A DNA stretch of 64,000 nucleotides from Colletes latitarsis (lineage: Eukaryota; Arthropoda; Insecta; Hymenoptera; Colletidae), in assembly GCF_051014445.1 (NCBI RefSeq), contig NC_135137.1:17051501-17115500 (forward strand), written 5' to 3'. A model generated the notes under the pieces. It had not been told where the DNA came from and did not search any database. It worked only from the letters and a program-made list of their open reading frames with translations. Below are positions 39,801 to 54,107 of the stretch, piece after piece. Each line of letters starts with the position of its first letter. The stretch's first letter is position 1. The position numbers and the translations under genes are program-made.

Positions 39801-42310
39801 TTATCAGAGGTATAGTAAAATTATCGTGAAATTACTAGTATGTACAAAAAAAATTTACTTAATAATGAAATTAAATCATTCAATTTCATCTGATCATTGA
39901 AATTGAGTGAATATTTAATTATCAGAGGTATAGTAAAATTATCGTGAAATTACTAGTATGTACAAAAAAAATTTACTTAATAATGAAATTAAATCATTCA
40001 ATTTCATCTGATCATTGAAATTGAGTGAATATTTAATTATCAGAGGTATAGTGAAATTATCGTGAAATTACTAGTATGAAAAAAAAAAATTTACTTAATA
40101 ATGAAATTAAATCATTCAATTTCATCTGATCATTGAAATTGAGTGAATATTTAATTATCAGAGGTATAGTAAAATTATCGTGAAATTACTAGTATGTACA
40201 AAAAAAAATTACTTAATAATGAAATTAAATCATTCAATTTCATCTGATCATTGAAATTGAGTGAATATTTAATTATCAGAGGTATAGTAAAATTATCGTG
40301 AAATTACTAGTATGTACAAAAAAAATTTACTTAATAATGAAATTAAATAATTCAATTTCATCTGATCATTGAAATTGAGTGAATATTTAATTATCAGAGG
40401 TATAGTAAAATTATCGTAAAATTACTAGTATGTATAAAAAAAATTTATTTAATAATGAAATTAAATCATTCAATTTCATCTGATCATTGAAATTGAGTGA
40501 ATATTTAATTATCAGAGGTATAGTAAAATTATCGTGAAATTACTAGTATGTACAAAAAAAATTTACTTAATAATGAAATTAAATCATTCAATTTCATCTG
40601 ATCATTGAAATTGAGTGAATATTTAATTATCGGAGGTATAGTAAAATTATCGTGAAATTACTAGTATGTATAAAAAAAATTTACTTAATAATGAAATTAA
40701 ATCATTCAATTTCATCTCATCATTGAAATTGAGTGAATATTTAATTATCAGAGGTATAGTAAAATTATCGTGAAATTACTAGTATGTACAAAAAAAATTT
40801 ACTTAATAATGAAATTAAATCATTCAATTTCATCTGATCATTGAAATTGAGTGAATATTTAATTATCGGAGGTATAGTAAAATTATCGTGAAATTACTAG
40901 TATGTACAAAAAAAATTTACTTAATAATGAAATTAAATCGTTCAATTTCATCTGATCATTGAAATTGAGTGAATATTTAATTATTAGGTGTATAGTAAAA
41001 TTATCGTGAAATTACTAGTATGTACAAAAAAAATTTACTTAATAATGAAATTAAATCGTTCAATTTCATCTGATCATTGAAATTGAGTGAATATTTAATT
41101 ATTAGGTGTATAGTAAAATTATCGTGAAATTACTAGTATGTACAAAAAAAATTTACTTAATAATGAAATTAAATCGTTCAATTTCATCTGATCATTGAAA
41201 TTGAGTGAATCTTTAATTATTAGATGTATAGTAATATTATCGTGAAGTTACTAGTATGTACAAAAAAAATTTACTTAATAATGAAATTAAATCGTTCAAT
41301 TTCATCTGATCATTGAAATTGAGTGAATATTTAATTATTAGGTGTATAGTAAAATTATCGTGAAATTACTAGTATGTACAAAAAAAATTTACTTAATAAT
41401 GAAATTAAATCGTTCAATTTCATCTGATCATTGAAATTGAGTGAATATTTAATTATTAGGTGTATAGTAAAATTATCGTGAAATTACTAGTATGTACAAA
41501 AAAAATTTACTTAATAATGAAATTAAATCGTTCAATTTCATCTGATCATTGAAATTCAGTGAATATTTAATTATTAGGTGTATAGTAAAATTATCGTGAA
41601 ATTACTAGTATGTCCAAAAAAAATTTACTTAATAATGAAATTAAATCGTTCAATTTCATCTGATCATTGAAATTGAGTGAATATTTAATTATTAGATGTA
41701 TAGTAAAATTATCGTGAAATTACTAGTATGTACAAAAAAAATTTACTTAATAATGAAATTAAATCGTTCAATTTCATCTGATCATTGAAATTGAGTGAAT
41801 ATTTAATTATTAGGTGTATAGTAAAATTATCGTGAAATTACTAGTATGTACAAAAAAAATTTACTTAATAATGAAATTAAATCGTTCAATTTCATCTGAT
41901 CATTGAAATTGAGTGAATATTTAATTATTAGGTGTATAGTAAAATTATCGTGAAATTACTAGTATGTACAAAAAAAATTTACTTAATAATGAAATTAAAT
42001 CGTTCAATTTCATCTGATCATTGAAATTGAGTGAATATTTAATTATTAGATGTATAGTAAAATTATCGTGAAATTACTAGTATGTACAAAAAAAATTTAC
42101 TTAATAATGAAATTAAATCGTTCAATTTCATCTGATCATTGAAATTGAGTGAATATTTAATTATTAGGTGTATAGTAAAATTATCGTGAAATTACTAGTA
42201 TGTACAAAAAAAATTTACTTAATAATGAAATTAAATCATTCAATTTCATCTGATCATTGAAATTGAGTGAATATTTAATTATCAGAGGTATAGTGAAATT
42301 ATCGTGAAAT
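33900..42310. repeat. Higher-order repeat with periods of 21 and 31 monomers
   Basis: A landmark monomer with GAATCTTT and TAGATGTATAGTAATATT occurs at 35071, 37549 and 41206. A second landmark (GTGAAATT followed by ATGAAAAAAAA) occurs at 33916, 36394 and 40051. Both give the same steps: 2,478 bp (21 x 118) and 3,657 bp (31 x 118 minus 1; a one-base loss is visible near 37720). Within the repeat, the TAGGTG block grows from 6 to 10 to 11 monomers. Confidence 0.85.
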
Positions 42311-42589
42311 TACTAGTATGAAAAAAAAAAATTTACTTAATAATGAAATTAAATCATTCAATTTCATCTGATCATTGAAATTGAGTGAATATTTAATTAT
42401 CAGAGGTATAGTAAAATTATCGTGAAATTACTAGTATGTACAAAAAAAATTTACTTAATAATGAAATTAAATCATTCAATTTCATCTGATCATTGAAATT
42501 GAGTGAATATTTAATTATCAGAGGTATAGTAAAATTATCGTGAAATTACTAGTATGTACAAAAAAAATTTACTTAATAATGAAATTAAA

Positions 42590-45200
42590 TCATTCAATTT
42601 CATCTGATCTTTGAAATAGAGTGAATATTTAATTATTAGGTGTATAGTAAAATTATCGTGAAATTACTAGTATGTACAAAAAAAATTTACTTAATAATGA
42701 AATTAAATCGTTCAATTTCATCTGATCATTGAAATTGAGTGAATATTTAATTATTGGGTATATAGTAAAATTATCGTGAAATTACTGGTATGTACAAAAA
42801 AAATTTACTTAATAATGAAATTAAATCGTTCAATTTCATCTGATCATTGAAATTGAGTGAATATTTAATTATTAGGTGTATAGTAAAATTATCGTGAAAT
42901 TACTAGTATGTACAAAAAAAATTTACTTAATAATGAAATTAAATCGTTCAATTTCATCTCATCATTGAAATTGAGTGAATATTTAATTATTAGGTGTATA
43001 GTAAAATTATCGTGAAATTACTAGTATGTACAAAAGAAATTTACTTAATAATGAAATTAAATCATTCAATTTCATCTGATCATTGAAATTGAGTGAATAT
43101 TTAATTATTAGGTGTATAGTAAAATTATCGTGAAATTACTAGTATGTACAAAAAAAATTTACTTAATAATGAAATTAAATCTTTCAATTTCATCTGATCA
43201 TTGAAATTGAGTGAATATTTAATTATTAGGTATATCGTAAAATTATCGTGAAATTACTAGTATGTACAAAAAAAATTTACTTAATAATGAAATTAAATCA
43301 TTCAATTTCATCTGATCATTGAAATTGAGTGAATATTTAATTATTAGGTGTATAGTAAAAATATCGTGAAATTACTAGTATGTACAAAAAAAATTTACTT
43401 AATAATGAAATTAAATCATTCAATTTCATCTGATCTTTGAAATAGAGTGAATATTTAATTATTAGGTGTATAGTAAAATTATCGTGAAATTACTAGTATG
43501 TACAAAAGAAATTTACTTAATAATGAAATTAAATCATTCAATTTCATCTGATCATTGAAATTGAGTGAATATTTAATTATTAGGTGTATAGTAAAATTAT
43601 CGTGAAATTACTAGTATGTACAAAAAAAATTTACTTAATAATGAAATTAAATCATTCAATTTCATCTGATCATTGAAATTGAGTGAATATTTAATTATCA
43701 GAGGTATAGTAAAATTATCGTGAAATTACTAGTATGTACAAAAAAAATTTACTTAATAATGAAATTAAATCATTCAATTTCATCTGATCATTGAAATTGA
43801 GTGAATATTTAATTATCAGAGGTATAGTAAAATTATCGTGAAATTACTAGTATGTACAAAAAAAATTTACTTAATAATGAAATTAAATCATTCAATTTCA
43901 TCTGATCTTTGAAATAGAGTGAATATTTAATTATTAGGTGTATAGTAAAATTATCGTGAAATTACTAGTATGTACAAAAAAAATTTACTTAATAATGAAA
44001 TTAAATCGTTCAATTTCATCTGATCATTGAAATTGAGTGAATATTTAATTATTGGGTATATAGTAAAATTATCGTGAAATTACTGGTATGTACAAAAAAA
44101 ATTTACTTAATAATGAAATTAAATCGTTCAATTTCATCTGATCATTGAAATTGAGTGAATATTTAATTATTAGGTGTATAGTAAAATTATCGTGAAATTA
44201 CTAGTATGTACAAAAAAAATTTACTTAATAATGAAATTAAATCGTTCAATTTCATCTCATCATTGAAATTGAGTGAATATTTAATTATTAGGTGTATAGT
44301 AAAATTATCGTGAAATTACTAGTATGTACAAAAGAAATTTACTTAATAATGAAATTAAATCATTCAATTTCATCTGATCATTGAAATTGAGTGAATATTT
44401 AATTATTAGGTGTATAGTAAAATTATCGTGAAATTACTAGTATGTACAAAAAAAATTTACTTAATAATGAAATTAAATCTTTCAATTTCATCTGATCATT
44501 GAAATTGAGTGAATATTTAATTATTAGGTATATCGTAAAATTATCGTGAAATTACTAGTATGTACAAAAAAAATTTACTTAATAATGAAATTAAATCATT
44601 CAATTTCATCTGATCATTGAAATTGAGTGAATATTTAATTATTAGGTGTATAGTAAAAATATCGTGAAATTACTAGTATGTACAAAAAAAATTTACTTAA
44701 TAATGAAATTAAATCATTCAATTTCATCTGATCTTTGAAATAGAGTGAATATTTAATTATTAGGTGTATAGTAAAATTATCGTGAAATTACTAGTATGTA
44801 CAAAAAAAATTTACTTAATAATGAAATTAAATCGTTCAATTTCATCTGATCATTGAAATTGAGTGAATATTTAATTATTAGGTGTATAGTAAAATTATCG
44901 TGAAATTACTAGTATGTACAAAAAAAATTTACTTAATAATGAAATTAAATCGTTCAATTTCATCTGATCATTGAAATTGAGTGAATATTTAATTATTAGA
45001 TGTATAGTAAAATTATCGTGGAATTACTAGTATGTACAAAAAAAATTTACTTAATAATGAAATTAAATCGTTCAATTTCATCTGATCATTGAAATTGAGT
45101 GAATATTTAATTATTAGGTGTATAGTAAAATTATCGTGAAATTACTAGTATGTACAAAAAAAATTTACTTAATAATGAAATTAAATCGTTCAATTTCATC
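42590..45200. repeat. 11-monomer (1,298-bp) tandem duplication in the satellite
   Basis: The rare TTATTGGGTATATAG plus ACTGGTATG unit occurs at about 42751 and again at about 44049, 1,298 bp apart. Neighbouring rare variants (CTCATCATT, AAAAGAAATTT, GGTATATCG) repeat in the same order. Confidence 0.8.
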
Positions 45201-48099
45201 TGATCATTGAAATTGAGTGAATATTTAATTATTAGGTGTATAGTAAAATTATCGTGAAATTACTAGTATGTACAAAAAAAATTTACTTAATAATGAAATT
45301 AAATCGTTCAATTTCATCTCATCATTGAAATTGAGTGAATATTTAATTATTAGGTGTATAGTAAAATTATCGTGAAATTACTAGTATGTACAAAAGAAAT
45401 TTACTTAATAATGAAATTAAATCATTCAATTTCATCTGATCATTGAAATTGAGTGAATATTTAATTATTAGGTGTATAGTAAAATTATCGTGAAATTACT
45501 AGTATGTACAAAAAAAATTTACTTAATAATGAAATTAAATCTTTCAATTTCATCTGATCATTGAAATTGAGTGAATATTTAATTATTAGATGTATAGTAA
45601 AATTATCGTGAAGTTACTAGTATGTACAAAAAAAATTTACTTAATAATGAAATTAAATCGTTCAATTTCATCTGATCATTGAAATTGAGTGAATATTTAA
45701 TTATTAGGTGTATAGTAAAATTATCGTGAAATTACTAGTATGTACAAAAAAAATTTACTTAATAATGAAATTAAATCATTCAATTTCATCTGATCATTGA
45801 AATTGAGTGAATATTTAATTATTAGGTGTATAGTAAAATTATCGTGAAATTACTAGTATGTACAAAAGGAATTTACTTAATAATGAAATTAAATCATTTT
45901 ATTTCATCTGATCATTGAACTTGAGTGAATATTTAATTATTAGGTATATAGTAAAATTATCGTGAAATTACTATTATGTACAAAAAAAATTTACTTAATA
46001 ATGAAATTAAATCATACAATTTCATCTGATCATTGAAATTGAGTGAATATTTAATTATTAGGTATATCGTAAAATTATCGTGAAATTACTAGTATGTACA
46101 AAAAAAATTTACTTAATAATGAAATTAAATCATTCAATTTCATCTGATCATTGAAATTGAGTGAATATTTAATTATTAGGTGTATAGTAAAATTATCGTG
46201 AAATTACTAGTATGTACAAAAAAAATTTACTTAATAATGAAATTAAATCATTCAATTTCATCTGATCATTGAAATTGAGTGAATATTTAATTATTAGGTG
46301 TATAGTAAAAATATCGTGAAATTACTAGTATGTACAAAAAAAATTTACTTAATAATGAAATTAAATCATTCAATTTCATCTGATCATTGAAATTGAGTGA
46401 ATATTTAATTATTAGGTGTATAGTAAAATTATCGTGAAATTACTAGTATGTACAAAAAAAATTTACTGAATAATGAAATTAAATCGTTCAATTTCATCTG
46501 ATCATTGAAATTGAGTGAATATTTAATTATTAGGTGTATAGTAAAATTATCGTGAAATTACTAGTATGTACAAAAAAAATTTACTTAATAATGAAATTAA
46601 ATCGTTCAATTTCATCTGATCATTGAAATTGAGTGAATATTTAATTATTAGATGTATAGTAAAATTATCGTGGAATTACTAGTATGTACAAAAAAAATTT
46701 ACTTAATAATGAAATTAAATCGTTCAATTTCATCTGATCATTGAAATTGAGTGAATATTTAATTATTAGGTGTATAGTAAAATTATCGTGAAATTACTAG
46801 TATGTAACAAAAAAAATTTACTTAATAATGAAATTAAATCGTTCAATTTCATCTGATCATTGAAATTGAGTGAATATTTAATTATTAGGTGTATAGTAAA
46901 ATTATCGTGAAATTACTAGTATGTACAAAAAAAATTTACTTAATAATGAAATTAAATCTTTCAATTTCATCTGATCATTGAAATTGAGTGAATATTTAAT
47001 TATTAGATGTATAGTAAAATTATCGTGAAGTTACTAGTATGAACAAAAAAAATTTACTTAATAATGAAATTAAATCGTTCAATTTCATCTGATCATTGAA
47101 ATTGAGTGAATATTTAATTATTAGGTGTATAGTAAAATTATCGTGAAATTACTAGTATGTACAAAAAAAATTTACTTAATAATGAAATTAAATCGTTCAA
47201 TTTCATCTGATCATTGAAATTGAGTGAATATTTAATTATTAGGTGTATAGTAAAATTATCGTGAAATTACTAGTATGTACAAAAAAAATTTACTTAATAA
47301 TGAAATTAAATCGTTCAATTTCATCTGATCATTGAAATTGAGTGAATATTTAATTATTAGATGTATAGTAAAATTATCGTGAAATTACTAGTATGTACAA
47401 AAAAAATTTACTTAATAATGAAATTAAATCGTTCAATTTCATCTGATCATTGAAATTGAGTGAATATTTAATTATTAGGTGTATAGTAAAATTATCGTGA
47501 AATTACTAGTATGTACAAAAAAAATTTACTTAATAATGAAATTAAATCGTTCAATTTCATCTGATCATTGAAATTGAGTGAATATTTAATTATTAGGTGT
47601 ATAGTAAAATTATCGTGAAATTACTAGTATGTACAAAAAAAATTTACTTAATAATGAAATTAAATCGTTCAATTTCATCTGATCATTGAAATTGAGTGAA
47701 TATTTAATTATTAGGTGTATAGTAAAATTATCGTGAAATTACTAGTATGTACAAAAAAAATTTACTTAATAATGAAATTAAATCGTTCAATTTCATCTGA
47801 TCATTGAAATTGAGTGAATATTTAATTATTAGGTGTATAGTAAAATTATCGTGAAATTACTAGTATGCACAAAAAAAATTTACTTAATAATGAAATTAAA
47901 TCATTCAATTTCATCTGATCATTGAAATTGAGTGAATATTTAATTATTAGGTGTATAATAAAATTATCGTGAAATTACTGGTATGTACAAAAGAAATTTA
48001 CTTAATAATGAAATTAAATCATTCAATTTCATCTGATCATTGAAATTGAGTGAATATTTAATTATTAGGTGTATAGTAAAATTATCGTGAAATTACTAG

Positions 48100-50220
48100 T
48101 ATGTACAAAAGAAATTTACTTAATAATGAAATTAAATCATTCAATTTCATCTGATCATTGAAATTGAGTGAATATTTAATTATTAGGTATATAGTAAAAT
48201 TATCGTGAAATTACTAGTATGTACAAAAAAAATTTACTTAATAATGAAATTAAATCATTCAATTTCATCTGATCATTGAAATTGAGTGAATATTTAATTA
48301 TTAGGTATATAGTAAAATTATCGTGAAATTACTAGTATGTAGAAAAAAAATTTACTTAATAATGAAATTAAATCATTCAATTTCATCTGATCATTGAAAT
48401 TGAGTGAATATTTAATTATTAGGTGTATAGTAAAATTATCGTGAAATTACTAGTATGTACAAAAGAAATTTACTTAATAATGAAATTAAATCATTCAATT
48501 TCATCTGATCATTGAAATTGAGTGAATATTTAATTATTTGGTATATAGTAAAATTATCGTGAAATTACTAGTATGTACAAAAAAAATTTACTTAATAATG
48601 AAATTAAATCATTCAATTTCATCTGATCATTGAAATTGAGTGAATATTTAATTATTAGGTATATAGTAAAATTATCGTGAAATTACTGGTATGTACAAAA
48701 AAAATTTACTTAATAATGAAATTAAATCATTCAATTTCATCTGATCATTGAAATTGTGTGAATATTTAATTATTAGGTGTATAGTAAAATTATCGTGAAA
48801 TTACTAGTATGTACAAAAGAAATTTACTTAATAATGAAATTAAATCATTCAATTTCATCTGATCATTGAAATTGAGTGAATATTTAATTATTAGGTATAT
48901 AGTAAAATTATCGTGAAATTACTAGTATGTACAAAAAAAATTTACTTAATAATGAAATTAAATCATTCAATTTCATCTGATCATTGAAATTGAGTGAATA
49001 TTTAATTATTAGGTATATAGTAAAATTATCGTGAAATTACTAGTATGTACAAAAAAAATTTACTTAATAATGAAATTAAATCATTCAATTTCATCTGATC
49101 ATTGAAATTGAGTGAATATTTAATTATTAGGTGTATAGTAAAATTATCGTGAAATTACTAGTATGTACAAAAGAAATTTACTTAATAATGAAATTAAATC
49201 ATTCAATTTCATCTGATCATTGAAATTGAGTGAATATTTAATTATTAGGTATATAGTAAAATTATCGTGAAATTACTAGTATGTACAAAAAAAATTTACT
49301 TAATAATGAAATTAAATCATTCAATTTCATCTGATCATTGAAATTGAGTGAATATTTAATTATTAGGTATATAGTAAAATTATCGTGGAATTACTAGTAT
49401 GTAGAAAAAAAATTTACTTAATAATGAAATTAAATCATTCAATTTCATCTGATCATTGAAATTGAGTGAATATTTAATTATTAGGTGTATAGTAAAATTA
49501 TCGTGAAATTACTAGTATGTACAAAAGAAATTTACTTAATAATGAAATTAAATCATTCAATTTCATCTGATCATTGAAATTGAGTGAATATTTAATTATT
49601 TGGTATATAGTAAAATTATCGTGAAATTACTAGTATGTACAAAAAAAATTTACTTAATAATGAAATTAAATCATTCAATTTCATCTGATCATTGAAATTG
49701 AGTGAATATTTAATTATTAGGTATATAGTAAAATTATCGTGAAATTACTGGTATGTACAAAAAAAATTTACTTAATAATGAAATTAAATCATTCAATTTC
49801 ATCTGATCATTGAAATTGAGTGAATATTTAATTATTAGGTGTATAGTAAAATTATCGTGAAATTACTAGTATGTACAAAAGAAATTTACTTAATAATGAA
49901 ATTAAATCATTCAATTTCATCTGATCATTGAAATTGAGTGAATATTTAATTATTAGGTATATAGTAAAATTATCGTGAAATTACTAGTATGTACAAAAAA
50001 AATTTACTTAATAATGAAATTAAATCATTCAATTTCATCTGATCATTGAAATTGAGTGAATATTTAATTATTAGGTATATAGTAAAATTATCGTGAAATT
50101 ACTAGTATGTACAAAAAAAATTTACTTAATAATGAAATTAAATCATTCAATTTCATCTGATCATTGAAATTGAGTGAATATTTAATTATTAGGTGTATAG
50201 TAAAATTATCGTGAAATTAC
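48100..50220. repeat. Nested 3-monomer and 9-monomer higher-order repeat
   Basis: Units cycle with period 354 bp: one GGTGTATAG/AAAAGAAATTT monomer, then two GGTATATAG monomers. Three such trimers form a 1,062-bp unit marked by GTAGAAAA, ATTTGG and ACTGGTATG variants. The ATTTGG variant recurs at 48540 and 49602, exactly 9 x 118 bp apart. Confidence 0.88.
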
Positions 50221-52579
50221 TAGTATGTACAAAAAAAATTTACTTAATAATGAAATTAAATCATTCAATTTCATTTGATCATTGAAATTGAGTGAATATT
50301 TAATTATTAGGTGTATAGTAAAATTATCGTGAAATTACTAGTATGTACAAAAAAAATTTACTTAATAATGAAATTAAATCATTCAATTTCATCTGATCAT
50401 TCAAATTGAGTGAATATTTAATTATTAGGTGTATAGTAAAATTATCGTGAAATTACTGGTATGTACAAAAGAAATTTACTTAATAATGAAATTAAATCAT
50501 TCAATTTCATCTGATCATTGAAATTGAGTGAATATTTAATTATTAGGTGTATAGTAAAATTATCGTGAAATTACTAGTATGTACAAAAGAAGTTTACTTA
50601 ATAATGAAATTAAATCATTCAATTTCATCTGATCATTGAAATTGAGTGAATATTTAATTATTAGGTGTATAGTAAAATTATCGTGAAATTACTAGTATGT
50701 ACAAAAAAAATTTACTTAATAATGAAATTAAATCGTTCAATTTCATCTGATCATTGAAATTGAGTGAATATTTAATTATTAGGTGTATAGTAAAATTATC
50801 GTGAAATTACTAGTATGTCCAAAAAAAATTTACTTAATAATGAAATTAAATCGTTCAATTTCATCTGATCATTGAAATTGAGTGAATATTTAATTATTAG
50901 ATGTATAGTAAAATTATCGTGAAATTACTAGTATGTACAAAAAAAATTTACTTAATAATGAAATTAAATCGTTGAATTTCATCTGATCATTGAAATTTTG
51001 TGAATATTTAATTATTAGGTGTATAGTAAAATTATCGTGAAATTACTAGTATGTACAAAAAAAATTTACTTAATAATGAAATTAAATCGTTCAATTTCAT
51101 CTGATCATTGAAATTGAGTGAATATTTAATTATTAGGTGTATAGTAAAATTATCGTGAAATTACTAGTATGTACAAAAAAAATTTACTTAATAATGAAAT
51201 TAAATCGTTCAATTTCATCTGATCATTGAAATTGAGTGAATATTTAATTATTAGATGTATAGTAAAATTATCGTGAAATTACTAGTATGTACAAAAAAAA
51301 TTTACTTAATAATGAAATTAAATCGTTCAATTTCATCTGATCATTGAAATTGAGTGAATATTTAATTATTAGGTGTATAGTAAAATTATCGTGAAATTAC
51401 TAGTATGTACAAAAAAAATTTACTTAATAATGAAATTAAATCATTCAATTTCATCTGATCATTGAAATTGAGTGAATATTTAATTATCAGAGGTATAGTA
51501 AAATTATCGTGAAATTACTAGTATGTACAAAAAAAATTTACTTAATAATGAAATTAAATCATTCAATTTCATCTGATCTTTGAAATAGAGTGAATATTTA
51601 ATTATTAGGTGTATAGTAAAATTATCGTGAAATTACTAGTATGTACAAAAAAAATTTACTTAATAATGAAATTAAATCGTTCAATTTCATCTGATCATTG
51701 AAATTGAGTGAATATTTAATTATTAGGTGTATAGTAAAATTATCGTGAAATTACTAGTATGTACAAAAAAAATTTACTTAATAATGAAATTAAATCGTTC
51801 AATTTCATCTGATCATTGAAATTGAGTGAATATTTAATTATTAGATGTATAGTAAAATTATCGTGGAATTACTAGTATGTACAAAAAAAATTTACTTAAT
51901 AATGAAATTAAATCGTTCAATTTCATCTGATCATTGAAATTGAGTGAATATTTAATTATTAGGTGTATAGTAAAATTATCGTGAAATTACTAGTATGTAC
52001 AAAAAAAATTTACTTAATAATGAAATTAAATCGTTCAATTTCATCTGATCATTGAAATTGAGTGAATATTTAATTATTAGGTGTATAGTAAAATTATCGT
52101 GAAATTACTAGTATGTACAAAAAAAATTTACTTAATAATGAAATTAAATCTTTCAATTTCATCTGATCATTGAAATTGAGTGAATATTTAATTATTAGAT
52201 GTATAGTAAAATTATCGTGAAGTTACTAGTATGTACAAAAAAAATTTACTTAATAATGAAATTAAATCGTTCAATTTCATCTGATCATTGAAATTGAGTG
52301 AATATTTAATTATTAGGTGTATAGTAAAATTATCGTGAAATTACTAGTATGTACAAAAAAAATTTACTTAATAATGAAATTAAATCGTTCAATTTCATCT
52401 GATCATTGAAATTGAGTGAATATTTAATTATTAGGTGTATAGTAAAATTATCGTGAAATTACTAGTATGTACAAAAAAAATTTACTTAATAATGAAATTA
52501 AATCGTTCAATTTCATCTGATCATTGAAATTGAGTGAATATTTAATTATTAGGTATATAGTAAAATTATCGTGAAATTA

Positions 52580-52583
52580 CTAG
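52580..52583. other. Target-site duplication CTAG of element 3 (partner 58052-58055)
   Basis: CTAG lies directly outside both ends of element 3. It corresponds to monomer positions 81-84, part of the ACTAGT palindrome. This site differs from the TAAT site of elements 1 and 2, so it is an independent insertion. Confidence 0.92.
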
Positions 52584-53487
52584 TGTTACGAGCGCGAGCG
52601 CGAGATCCTGGATTCGGTCGAGGGCAGTACTCGACCGGTGGTTTTTGGGTATGGTTAGGAAAGAGACAGGAGTTCCGGACGAACCAGGGGCTCTATACCC
52701 TGGGAGCCGTAGGAGTAGGTTACGTGGACGAACCAGGGGCTCTATACCCTGGGAGCCACGGGGTTAAATTTATAAGGAGAAATGTATGGTTTCACGGACG
52801 AACCAGGGGCTCTATACCCTGGGAGCCGCTAGAAAGGAGTGGACGAACCAGGGGCTTTATACCCTGGGAGCCACGTAGGTTTTTTAGGAAATTTTAGGAT
52901 CTTTGCTCTATCGTAATGGTACACCTCGAGCGGTAAAGGTGTACCGGGTCCGTGAGATACTCCCCCGTCTTTCCGTTAATATGGTTCAGGGTTTTATTAA
53001 TTAAATAATGCAGATCAGGGTAACTACTAGTATATATTCTGTTAAGTGCTCAAGTACAAAAGGTGTATTAACAAAACCAGTACTATCGCTGGGTTGCCAC
53101 GACGGCGAGAGTTTTAAATCGGCGTTTACGCGGCGCGTTCGCGGGAGCTACTCACTCGATTAGTCGATTGAACACTCACAATTAAAACCGCTAGGGTGAA
53201 TAGTTGCTCAAAGGGGATTATAGCCCGATCTTGCTTGGAGTGTCAAAGTAACGTCGTCTCGAGAGGTTTTGAGAAAAACTGAGCTCCACGAGTAGGAAAA
53301 TGCGGCCCTTATATACTGGAAAATTACTCAGTACAGTGGCGGGGCATTACCATATAAGGCAATGAAACTGGGCCGGGTGTGCACATACGGCATGAGTCAA
53401 CCCCGTTCGAGGGGTTGTGCGCTAAATAATCGGGCCAACGCGCAAGCCACCAAACGTTTCAGTCCCATACATGGATGATATGTAACA
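52584..53487 (-). repeat. 3' LTR of element 3
   Basis: 904 bp, minus strand, with TGTTAC/GTAACA ends, TATA box, AATAAA and four 32-bp repeats (about 52677-52872). It differs from its partner LTR at about four positions, for example T52741 versus C57305. Confidence 0.94.
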
Positions 53488-53778
53488 ACACTCCCCCCCT
53501 TAAATGAAACGTCATTTAATAATGGCGCTTTCATAATTGGGACTAAAACGTTTGGTGCCTCGTACCACACACACGCACGCACACACGCATACGTGTACAT
53601 CCATCCACACTGTTCACTGCCTCATATGGCCCACGCACCACACCACTAGCACTAAACTGTTCTGGTTGCTTCATGGTATCCGTTGTTGTTGGCGTTGGTA
53701 AAGACAGGTAGTCCTCTGGCTGCTGATGGGTGGCGGATGGTTGCTCTCCGTTGGTGGTTCATGGGGCTGGTAGTCCTT
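53488..53778 (-). other. 3' untranslated region and polypurine tract of element 3
   Basis: Polypurine tract on the minus strand at 53488-53501, directly next to the 3' LTR. The (TG)n-like run and the 18-bp inverted repeat (53538-53555 with 53450-53467 in the LTR) are conserved with elements 1 and 2, while the stretch next to the insert is more diverged. Confidence 0.82.
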
Positions 53779-54082
53779 AGGATAGCTGCCTCAACACATA
53801 CGCAGCGCATTCGTCGCATTGGATGACCCGCTGGGTTTCCGTGATGCTTTCCCTGCAGTAACAGCACTTTCCCCCTATTATTTCTGTTACTGGTTTGTGG
53901 ATGTGTAAGTGCTCTCCAGTATTGGGTATGAATTTGGCACAGTCACTGCAGATGTCGTGCTCGTCGTCCAGTGTGACGTAGAACGTCGTTTTGACACAGA
54001 CCATCGTCTCGAGGTGGTGTCGTATTCTTCGTAATTCTCGGCTCTTCTGGCTGTAGGCCAGTGGTTTGTAGTCGATGCACAT
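53777..54082 (-). CDS. Uncharacterised 101-aa Cys/His-rich protein carried by element 3
   Basis: A complete small ORF in a segment (about 53779-54147) that elements 1 and 2 lack. I do not recognise the protein. It has three C-x2-C pairs (residues 45/48, 73/76, 89/92) and histidines at 58, 60 and 62, spaced as in a treble-clef or RING-like zinc fold. The N-terminus (about 6-25) is basic. The ATG (54080-54082) has a good eukaryotic context (CCACC before it). It lies after the pol remnant on the same strand, the position of env or accessory genes in gypsy-like elements, and would need splicing or an internal start. It could be a captured host fragment or an old accessory gene lost from elements 1 and 2. 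The fold is inference from spacing only. Confidence 0.5.
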   Translation of the reverse strand: MCIDYKPLAYSQKSRELRRIRHHLETMVCVKTTFYVTLDDEHDICSDCAKFIPNTGEHLHIHKPVTEIIGGKCCYCRESITETQRVIQCDECAAYVLRQLS

Positions 54083-54107
54083 GGTGGTTTTCGGAAAATG
54101 TGAGGAT

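Larger units (their letters stand above)
24281..52583. repeat. Main satellite block (about 240 monomers)
   Basis: 28.3 kb of 118-bp monomers in one orientation. The first 1.35 kb matches 11207-12551, after which the copies part. To about 31.38 kb nearly all units are CAGAGG type. From about 31.38 kb, TAGGTG-type units (most with CGTTCAA in place of CATTCAA) appear, first as blocks of 2, 6, 10 and 11 among CAGAGG blocks, then as the majority. Around 47.9-50.7 kb a third type, TAGGTATATAG with CATTCAA, alternates with AAAAGAAATTT units. Many A-tract length changes are present. No gene is seen anywhere in this block. Confidence 0.96.

Noticed and set aside
52571..52897. A 108-codon open frame on the plus strand with a repetitive Gly/Arg-rich product (and a 121-codon twin at 57096-57461)
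   Set aside because: It is antisense to the LTRs of element 3; the repetition comes from the four 32-bp repeats, and the frame has no independent support.
53652..53867. A 71-codon frame overlapping the Cys/His-rich ORF
   Set aside because: It overlaps the better-supported 101-aa frame in another phase and runs into the conserved 3' UTR.
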